Position numbers and translations under genes: made by a program. Shown in pieces: positions 1-3,925 of a DNA stretch of 5,067 nucleotides. Under the pieces are notes generated by a model. It did no database searches and was not told the origin of the DNA. It saw only the letters and a list, made by a program, of their open reading frames with translations. The stretch is taken from the NCBI GenBank assembly GCA_025966255.1, contig JAOPVG010000084.1:1-5067 (forward strand), given 5' to 3'. The number at the start of each line of letters is the position of its first letter. Position 1 is the first letter of the stretch. This DNA is from Jatrophihabitans sp. GTDB taxonomy: Bacteria > Actinomycetota > Actinomycetes > Mycobacteriales > Jatrophihabitantaceae.

Positions 1-11
1 ACGTTGCTCAT
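1..11 (-). CDS. yidD: YidD-family membrane protein insertion factor, first codons only (partial)
   Basis: Only an ATG and the codons for roughly Met-Ser-Asn are inside the window; the rest lies beyond base 1. The ATG overlaps the TGA stop of rnpA in an ATGA arrangement, the classic sign of translational coupling. The identification rests on position: in actinobacteria and most other bacteria the gene straight after rpmH-rnpA is yidD, a small cysteine-containing protein that helps the YidC insertase place proteins in the membrane, and yidC usually follows. No diagnostic residue is visible here, so this is an inference from the start overlap and conserved gene order. Confidence 0.45.
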
Positions 12-349
12 CGATGGCCGACCAGGCGGGCCAAGGCCCGATCGAGGTCCTCGCCGAGTTGCCCGGACGACGCATCTGCGGCTCCGGGCAGGGCGCGCAC
101 CACCGTGCCGCTACCGGCCGGCAGCGCGTCGAGCCGCTGGGCGAGCTGGGCGCGGAGTCGGCGGCTGACCTGGTGGCGGACGACGCTGCCGCCGACGGCC
201 TTGCTCACGACGAGCCCGACCTGTGCCGCGCCGCCGGTGAGCGACGGGCGGTGGTGCAGGACGACGCGTCCACCACGGGCACGAATGCCGTCGCGCACCA
301 CCGACGAGAAGTCGGTGGAGCGCCGCATCCGATTGGCAACCGGGAGCAC
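8..349 (-). CDS. rnpA: Ribonuclease P protein component (RnpA)
   Basis: This is the protein subunit of ribonuclease P, which binds the catalytic RNA (RnpB) and helps it remove 5' leaders from precursor tRNAs. The 113-residue length fits the family. The N-terminus LPVANRMRRSTDF (residues 2-14) matches the usual start of actinobacterial RnpA. The RNA-binding RNR signature is at residues 49-66, SKAVGGSVVRHQVSRRLR, where His60 replaces the more common Asn, as in other actinobacterial members as I recall them. VVRALP (83-88) is the conserved strand after it. The GTG start at 347-349 is chosen because it keeps the family N-terminus; the ATG at residue 8 would cut into it. No Shine-Dalgarno sequence precedes the start; the eight bases before it read TCTCCTC-like pyrimidines. 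The gene lies 34 bases after rpmH, so it is probably co-transcribed with it, and its stop overlaps the probable yidD start. Identification is secure; only the start is slightly uncertain. Confidence 0.96.
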   Translation of the reverse strand: MLPVANRMRRSTDFSSVVRDGIRARGGRVVLHHRPSLTGGAAQVGLVVSKAVGGSVVRHQVSRRLRAQLAQRLDALPAGSGTVVRALPGAADASSGQLGEDLDRALARLVGHR

Positions 350-362
350 GAGGAGATTAGCG

Positions 363-378
363 CCGCGACGAGCCGCGG
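363..378 (-). other. Small hairpin between rpmH and rnpA
   Basis: Inverted arms CCGCG and CGCGG flank a 6-base loop in the 34-base gap between rpmH and rnpA. The stem is 5 bp, all G-C, with no T-run after it, so it is not a convincing intrinsic terminator. It could attenuate or process the message to lower rnpA output relative to rpmH. In DNA this GC-rich a stem this short may arise by chance. Confidence 0.25.
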
Positions 379-383
379 TCAGC

Positions 384-521
384 TCAGGCCGACAGTTCGG
401 TGCGGCCCTTGCGGCGACGCGCAGCGATGATCGCCCGGCCGGCCCGGGTGCGCATGCGCAGCCGAAAGCCGTGCGTCTTGGCGCGGCGGCGGTTGTTCGG
501 CTGGAAGGTGCGCTTACTCAC
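384..521 (-). CDS. rpmH: 50S ribosomal protein L34
   Basis: L34 is a small, very basic protein of the large ribosomal subunit. The 45-residue translation starts [20 protein letters not shown] and continues [20 protein letters not shown], ending TELSA; this is L34 along its whole length, with the invariant [11 protein letters not shown] and GFRxRMxTxxGRxxxxxRRxKGR signatures. The start is a GTG (519-521) with GGAG seven bases upstream; an ATG 13 bases further upstream is out of frame and overlaps that GGAG. At 45 residues without the MTKGKRT-type extension recalled from Mycobacterium, it resembles the form found in many other actinobacteria. It is the first gene of the leftward rpmH-rnpA-yidD group and diverges from dnaA. 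Confidence 0.98.
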   Translation of the reverse strand: MSKRTFQPNNRRRAKTHGFRLRMRTRAGRAIIAARRRKGRTELSA

Positions 522-528
522 GGTCGGA

Positions 529-532
529 CTCC
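529..532 (-). promoter_or_regulatory. Ribosome binding site of rpmH
   Basis: GGAG on the minus strand lies 7 bases before the GTG start of rpmH. It decides the start in favour of the GTG, because the nearby ATG overlaps this site and is in another frame. Confidence 0.7.
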
Positions 533-564
533 ATCAGTCGAGGCAGTTACACATAGGGACCCGC

Positions 565-582
565 GGCCACGTGGGTGTGGCC
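565..582 (-). other. Hairpin in the probable rpmH leader, containing a CCACGTGG palindrome
   Basis: GGCCAC (565-570) and GTGGCC (577-582) can form a 6-bp stem with a 6-base loop. The left arm also contributes to the perfect 8-bp palindrome CCACGTGG (567-574), so two alternative structures compete. It lies 44-61 bases before the rpmH start, inside the leader if the promoter at 643-672 is right. A role in L34 or RNase P expression is possible but not shown; a DNA operator at the CCACGTGG is the alternative. Confidence 0.3.
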
Positions 583-642
583 TGCAGCAGGCAACTACGG
601 TCTGATCAACCGCGGTCGCGCCGCGTTCACACAGACGCGCCC

Positions 643-672
643 ACGGTACGGATTACCGGGCACGCAGGTCAA
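643..672 (-). promoter_or_regulatory. Candidate rpmH operon promoter
   Basis: On the minus strand TTGACC (-35, bases 672-667) is followed after 18 bases by TACCGT (-10, bases 648-643). The -35 has five of six consensus bases, and the -10 keeps the TAnnnT pattern typical of actinobacterial primary sigma factors. Transcription would start near 636, giving rpmH a leader of about 115 bases. The -10 is poor, so this is a moderate to weak call. Confidence 0.4.
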
Positions 673-743
673 ACCAGGGCGCACCGCGGTCGGAGACGAT
701 AGGGCGTCAGAGTGCCTTAACGACGGCGACACGCCGCTTCCTA

Positions 744-772
744 TTGTCGACGCTGACACCCGCTGTTAGGTT
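744..772 (+). promoter_or_regulatory. Candidate dnaA promoter
   Basis: TTGTCG (744-749) and TAGGTT (767-772) are separated by an ideal 17 bases. TG one base before the -10 makes an extended -10. The -10 has the TAnnnT pattern of actinobacterial housekeeping promoters. Transcription would start near 779, about 200 bases before dnaA, at the left arm of the inverted repeat 780-806. The DnaA boxes at 840-872 lie downstream of this start, where bound DnaA could block elongation or a second promoter. Confidence 0.55.
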
Positions 773-779
773 CGCGCAT

Positions 780-806
780 CGTGTCACCTAAACGGCGAGT
801 GACACG
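780..806. repeat. 8-bp inverted repeat at the predicted dnaA transcription start
   Basis: CGTGTCAC (780-787) and its exact reverse complement GTGACACG (799-806) are separated by 11 bases, so equivalent bases in the two arms sit about two helical turns apart. It could be an operator for a dimeric repressor overlapping the transcription start, or a hairpin at the very 5' end of the dnaA message. A further TGACAC lies at 754-759, between the -35 and -10 elements. It does not resemble a DnaA box. I do not recognise the regulator. Confidence 0.5.
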
Positions 807-839
807 GTCCGGAGCCACAGAGGCCGACGGGGTCACCCG

Positions 840-872
840 CCGTACACAGTCTGTGGACAAGTCTGTGGATTT
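840..872. promoter_or_regulatory. DnaA-box cluster upstream of dnaA (three boxes, 12-base spacing)
   Basis: The central site, 852-860, read on the minus strand is TTGTCCACA, a perfect actinobacterial DnaA box. A second minus-strand site, 864-872 (AAATCCACA), and a plus-strand site, 840-848 (CCGTACACA), are weaker. All three start exactly 12 bases apart with 3-base gaps. DnaA repression of its own gene through upstream boxes is established in other bacteria and is the likely role here. The same layout recurs at 2439-2471. Confidence 0.75.
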
Positions 873-960
873 CGGCCACCCCATCGACGCGTGAGAGGGT
901 CGACGAGCACCTATCGCCGCAACAGCAGTTCACGACACGGCGACACGACATAGCGACATC

Positions 961-965
961 TGGAG
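961..965 (+). promoter_or_regulatory. Ribosome binding site deciding the dnaA start
   Basis: TGGAG lies 11 bases before the GTG at 977. The other in-frame GTG, at 965, begins with the last base of this element and has no purine-rich sequence at a usable distance, so 977 is preferred although the spacer is a little long. Confidence 0.5.
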
Positions 966-976
966 TGATCCCGCCC

Positions 977-2428
977 GTGGACGACAGCGCCGAACTGGTC
1001 GCCGTGTGGAATCGAGCGAGACCTCGTTTCGATGATCCCTCCATCCGTCCGCAGCAGAAGGCGTGGATCGGCCTGACCCGCCCGCTCGGCCTGGTCGAGG
1101 ACACCGCGCTGCTCGCCGCGCCGAACGATTTCGCCAAGGACTACCTCGAGAACCGGCTGCGCCCGCTCATCGCCTCGGTGCTGAGCGAGGAACTGGGCCG
1201 CGACATCCGGGTCGCCGTCACCGTGCAAGGTCCCGAAGCCCAGGCCGCCGCGGCACTTGCCGCCGGCGAGGCGCTCGATGGGGACCCGGACGGGCTGTCC
1301 ACCGACGAGGACGACCTGTTCGCCGACCCGCCCCGCCCGATGTCGGTCACCCCGACCTACCGGCCCAAGCACTCCGACGACGAGCAGAACCGCGAGGCCC
1401 GGCTGAACCCGAAGTACACGTTCGACACGTTCGTCATCGGCGCCGGCAACCGGTTCACCCATGCCGCCGCCGTTGCGGTGGCCGAAGCGCCGGCCCGTGC
1501 GTACAACCCGCTGTTCATCTACGGCGACTCCGGGCTGGGCAAGACCCACCTGCTCCACGCGATCGGGCACTACGCGCAGCGCCTGCAGCCCGGCCTGCGC
1601 ACGCGCTACGTGTCGAGCGAGGAATTCACGAACGACTTCATCAACTCCGTCCGCGACGACAAGATGCAGGCGTTCCAGACCCGCTACCGCTCCGTCGACC
1701 TGCTGCTCATCGACGACATCCAGTTCCTGGAACGCGCCGAGCGGACGCAGGAGGAGTTCTTCCACACCTTCAACACGCTGCACAACGCGAACAAGCAGAT
1801 CGTCATCAGCTCCGACAAGTCGCCGCGTCAGCTCAATTCGCTCGAGGACCGGCTGCGCACCCGCTTCGAGTGGGGCCTGATCAGTGACGTCCAGGCGCCC
1901 GACCTCGAAACCCGTATCGCTATCTTGCGCAAAAAGGCGGCCCAGGAGGGGATGAGCCCCCCGCCCGAGGTGCTCGAGTTCATCGCCTCCCGGATCCAGA
2001 GCAACATCCGCGAGCTCGAGGGCGCACTGATCCGCGTCACCGCCTTCGCCAGCCTCAACCGGCAGGCCGTCGAGCTCGGCCTGGCCGAGATGGTGCTCAA
2101 GGATCTGGTCGGCGAGTCGGACGCGCCGGAGATCAACGCCACCACCATCATGGCCGTCACCGCCGAGTACTTCGCTATCTCGCTCGACGACCTCGTGGGC
2201 GCTTCCCGTAGCCGGGTGCTCGTCGGGGCGCGGCAGATGGCGATGTACCTGTGTCGGGAGCTGACGAGCCTGTCGCTGCCGAAGATCGGCGAGAAGTTCG
2301 GCAACCGCGACCACACCACCGTGATGCACGCCGAGCGCAAGATCCGGGCGCAGATGACGGAGAAACTCGCCGTCTACAACCAGATAACCGAACTCACCAG
2401 CCGCATCAAGGTCCGGGCTCGCTCGTGA
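977..2428 (+). CDS. dnaA: Chromosomal replication initiator protein DnaA
   Basis: DnaA is the AAA+ ATPase that binds DnaA boxes in oriC, melts the duplex and recruits the helicase. Translation from GTG 977 gives 483 residues beginning [11 protein letters not shown], like other actinobacterial DnaA; starting at GTG 965 would add four residues. Domain I covers about 1-85. Domain II, about 86-142, is a short acidic linker, unlike the very long one of Streptomyces. Domain III has Walker A GDSGLGKT (183-190), Walker B LLLIDD (242-247), sensor I around ISSDK (277-281), box VII with the arginine finger in [11 protein letters not shown] (290-300) and sensor II in NIRELEGAL (343-351). Domain IV carries [16 protein letters not shown] (426-441) and the DNA-reading [12 protein letters not shown] (445-456); the preceding loop reads FGNRDH where FGGRDH is commoner. 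All catalytic and binding motifs are intact. It is transcribed toward the origin that follows it. Confidence 0.98.
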   Translation: MDDSAELVAVWNRARPRFDDPSIRPQQKAWIGLTRPLGLVEDTALLAAPNDFAKDYLENRLRPLIASVLSEELGRDIRVAVTVQGPEAQAAAALAAGEALDGDPDGLSTDEDDLFADPPRPMSVTPTYRPKHSDDEQNREARLNPKYTFDTFVIGAGNRFTHAAAVAVAEAPARAYNPLFIYGDSGLGKTHLLHAIGHYAQRLQPGLRTRYVSSEEFTNDFINSVRDDKMQAFQTRYRSVDLLLIDDIQFLERAERTQEEFFHTFNTLHNANKQIVISSDKSPRQLNSLEDRLRTRFEWGLISDVQAPDLETRIAILRKKAAQEGMSPPPEVLEFIASRIQSNIRELEGALIRVTAFASLNRQAVELGLAEMVLKDLVGESDAPEINATTIMAVTAEYFAISLDDLVGASRSRVLVGARQMAMYLCRELTSLSLPKIGEKFGNRDHTTVMHAERKIRAQMTEKLAVYNQITELTSRIKVRARS

Positions 2429-2438
2429 ATTTTCTTCG

Positions 2439-2471
2439 TCATGCACAAGTTGTGGGCATTTCTGTGGACGA
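2439..2471. promoter_or_regulatory. Three-box DnaA module at the dnaA-side edge of oriC
   Basis: Sites at 2439-2447 (+, TCATGCACA), 2451-2459 (read on minus: ATGCCCACA) and 2463-2471 (read on minus: TCGTCCACA) start exactly 12 bases apart with 3-base gaps. The first two face each other around a dyad, CACAA-G-TTGTG (2444-2454). Orientation and spacing equal those of the cluster at 840-872. The third site is the strongest; the first has one mismatch and the second two mismatches to accepted consensus forms. Confidence 0.65.
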
Positions 2472-2483
2472 ATCGGTCATCCA

Positions 2484-2492
2484 TGTGGACGA
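2484..2492 (-). promoter_or_regulatory. DnaA box TCGTCCACA
   Basis: On the minus strand this reads TCGTCCACA, one mismatch from TTGTCCACA. It starts 21 bases after the identical box at 2463, in the same orientation, placing both on one face of the helix. Confidence 0.7.
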
Positions 2493-2545
2493 CACGTCGA
2501 GTTCGTGCGGCGTCCACCGACCGTCCCTACACCTGGGCACAACCA

Positions 2546-2571
2546 CCTGCCTGTCGTCCACAGCCCGCAGG
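2546..2571 (+). promoter_or_regulatory. DnaA box TCGTCCACA inside a potential stem-loop
   Basis: The plus-strand box at 2554-2562 reads TCGTCCACA. It sits between inverted arms CCTGC (2546-2550) and GCAGG (2567-2571), with an inner CTGT (2551-2554) and ACAG (2560-2563), so the stretch could extrude as a 9-bp bulged stem. The box is well supported; the structure is speculative. Confidence 0.6.
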
Positions 2572-2607
2572 ACCTTCGGCGCTAGCGTTCACGGGGATTA
2601 CTCGAGG

Positions 2608-2625
2608 TTGTCCCCAGTGTCCACA
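2608..2625 (+). promoter_or_regulatory. Two directly abutting DnaA boxes
   Basis: TTGTCCCCA (2608-2616) and GTGTCCACA (2617-2625) follow each other with no gap in the same orientation; each has one mismatch to TTGTCCACA. They lie at the left border of the AT-enriched stretch 2631-2690, where head-to-tail DnaA binding could load a filament toward the unwinding region. Confidence 0.65.
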
Positions 2626-2696
2626 GATGCGAAGACGACAGACGAGAATCTCTACTCAGTAATGGGCAACGACAAGAGCTTCAACCAGGTGGAAAC

Positions 2697-2710
2697 TGGG
2701 GATATCCCCA
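2697..2710. repeat. Perfect 14-bp palindrome in oriC
   Basis: TGGGGATATCCCCA is its own reverse complement and is followed by CA, so the right side reads TATCCCCACA. Each half resembles a DnaA box (ATATCCCCA, two mismatches to TTATCCACA), so it might hold two overlapping opposed weak boxes. It lies 71-84 bases before the dnaN start and could equally be an operator for dnaN or a binding site for another origin protein. Confidence 0.55.
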
Positions 2711-2769
2711 CATCGCAGTCGGCCGGACGCGGTGTGCGCGGAGGCCCAGTGACCGCTTGCGCGAACGGT

Positions 2770-2775
2770 AGGGAG
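2770..2775 (+). promoter_or_regulatory. Ribosome binding site of dnaN
   Basis: AGGGAG lies 5 bases before the GTG start of dnaN. It is the clearest Shine-Dalgarno element in the window and supports the GTG at 2781 as the start. Confidence 0.75.
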
Positions 2776-2780
2776 CACCA

Positions 2781-3914
2781 GTGAAGTTCCGGGTCGAACG
2801 CGACGCCCTCGCCGATGCGGTGACGTGGGCAGCGCGGAGTCTTGCCAGTCGGCCCACCCTGCCGGTGCTCGCCGGCCTCATGCTGCGCGTCGACGGCGAT
2901 CAGCTGTCCGTCTCCGGGTTCGACCTGGAGGCCTCGACCGAGGTCGACCTCGAGGTGACGGCCGGCGAATCCGGACAGGCGCTGGTGTCCGGGCGACTGC
3001 TCGCTGACATCACCCGCGCGCTGCCGCCGCACCCCGTCGACGTCGCGGTCGACGGGTCGCGGTTGACGATCGCCTGCGGTGCGGCGCGATTCACCCTGCC
3101 CGGCATGCCTGTCGACGACTATCCGAGGCTGCCGTCGATGCCGACCACCGCCGGCACCGTCGAAGGTGCCGAGTTCGCCGCCGCCGTCGCCCAAGTGGCG
3201 GTCGCCGCCGGGCGCGACGACACACTGCCGATGCTCACCGGCGTCCGGCTGGAGATCGACGGCGATCAACTGACGCTCGCCGCCACCGATCGGTACCGCC
3301 TGGCCGTCCGCGAACTGACCTGGAATCCGGGTGACCCGGCCGCGGCCGCCGCCCAGGTGTTGGTGCCCGCGCGCACTCTGGCCGACGCGGCCAAGAGCCT
3401 GTCGCACAGCGAGTCGATGACGATCGCGCTCTCCGCCGGCGGCACCGGCGAGGGCATCATCGGCTTCTCCGGCACCACGAACGGACGGGCCAGCCGCACC
3501 ACCACCCGGCTGCTCGATGCGACGTTCCCGGCCTACCGGTCGCTGCTGCCGTCGGAGTGGGCGTCCACCGCCGAGGTTCCAGTGGCCCCGCTCGTCGAAG
3601 CGGTCAAGCGTGTCGCCCTGGTCACCGACCGCAACGCCCCGGTGCGGATGGAATTCGCCGACGGCACGGTGTCGCTCACCGCCGGCGGCGACGACGAAGG
3701 CCGCGCCGAGGAACAGCTCGAGGTGTCCTACGACGGCGAGCCGATCACCACGGCCTTCAACCCGCAGTTCCTGCTGGACGGGCTGGGCGCCCTGTCCACG
3801 GGCACGGCGCGGATGCTGTTCACGTCCTCCACGAAGCCGGTAGTGCTGCGTCCCGAGGCCGCCGACGGCGTCGAGTACACGTACCTGATCATGCCGGTGC
3901 GGCTCCCGGGCTGA
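2781..3914 (+). CDS. dnaN: DNA polymerase III sliding clamp, beta subunit (DnaN)
   Basis: The beta clamp is a ring-shaped dimer that encircles DNA and tethers the replicative polymerase and many repair proteins. The 377-residue translation has the normal length and three clamp domains (about 1-120, 125-245 and 247-377). Recognisable blocks are RPTLPVLAG (24-32), [15 protein letters not shown] (104-118), [14 protein letters not shown] (142-155), AATDRYRLA (167-175), [17 protein letters not shown] (241-257) and the C-terminal MPVRLPG (371-377), which forms part of the hydrophobic pocket that binds partner proteins. The GTG start has AGGGAG five bases upstream. The N-terminus [14 protein letters not shown] lacks the extension I recall in Mycobacterium DnaN. 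It follows oriC and is 11 bases from recF, so dnaN and recF probably share a transcript. Codon use matches its neighbours. Nothing looks damaged. Confidence 0.98.
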   Translation: MKFRVERDALADAVTWAARSLASRPTLPVLAGLMLRVDGDQLSVSGFDLEASTEVDLEVTAGESGQALVSGRLLADITRALPPHPVDVAVDGSRLTIACGAARFTLPGMPVDDYPRLPSMPTTAGTVEGAEFAAAVAQVAVAAGRDDTLPMLTGVRLEIDGDQLTLAATDRYRLAVRELTWNPGDPAAAAAQVLVPARTLADAAKSLSHSESMTIALSAGGTGEGIIGFSGTTNGRASRTTTRLLDATFPAYRSLLPSEWASTAEVPVAPLVEAVKRVALVTDRNAPVRMEFADGTVSLTAGGDDEGRAEEQLEVSYDGEPITTAFNPQFLLDGLGALSTGTARMLFTSSTKPVVLRPEAADGVEYTYLIMPVRLPG

Positions 3915-3925
3915 GCTGGCGCCGC

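Larger units (their letters stand above)
522..976. promoter_or_regulatory. Divergent rpmH/dnaA intergenic control region
   Basis: These 455 bases contain no credible gene: open frames here lack family-like sequence and good ribosome binding sites. I can support a candidate leftward promoter, a candidate rightward promoter, a hairpin in the probable rpmH leader, an 8-bp inverted repeat just after the dnaA promoter, and a DnaA-box cluster about 105-137 bases before the dnaA start. From the predicted dnaA transcription start near 779, the dnaA leader would be about 200 bases, long enough for post-transcriptional control. Bases 873-932 hold nothing I recognise; 933-958 hold a short CGACA repeat. 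Confidence 0.7.
2429..2780. other. Chromosomal replication origin (oriC)
   Basis: This 352-base non-coding gap between dnaA and dnaN is the standard oriC position in actinobacteria. It carries many DnaA-box-like sites: 2439-2447 (+), 2451-2459 (-), 2463-2471 (-), 2484-2492 (-), 2554-2562 (+), 2608-2616 (+) and 2617-2625 (+), plus weaker ones near 2510, 2534 and 2697-2712. Bases 2431-2470 and 2631-2690 are about 52% A+T, clearly richer than the flanking genes (about one third), and are the best candidates for the unwinding region; there is no long AT tract, as usual in this phylum. No small gene is visible, and I cannot point to a convincing dnaN promoter. The identification is strong by position and boxes; exact limits are not defined. 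Confidence 0.92.

Noticed and set aside
14..605. Plus-strand open frames opposite rnpA and rpmH
   Set aside because: They overlap two conserved genes in antisense and show only low-complexity Arg/Ala/Pro-rich sequence.
717..747. Second dnaA promoter TTAACG-19-TATTGT
   Set aside because: The spacer is too long and the -35 weak; the promoter at 744-772 explains the region better.
976..984. DnaA-box-like CGTGGACGA over the dnaA start codon
   Set aside because: Two mismatches to TTGTCCACA, and the sequence is explained by the codons Met-Asp-Asp.
911..2446. A 511-codon open frame on the minus strand opposite dnaA
   Set aside because: It is antisense to a certain gene, its composition is the one expected from reading high-GC codons in reverse, it shows no domain, and it would end inside the dnaA leader.
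2680..2708. Possible dnaN promoter TTCAAC-17-TATCCC
   Set aside because: Each element matches only about half the consensus, and the second half coincides with the palindrome; too weak to annotate.
2251..2784. A 177-codon plus-strand frame running from dnaA through oriC
   Set aside because: It overlaps dnaA out of frame, then crosses origin boxes; no recognisable domain and no ribosome binding site that I can see.
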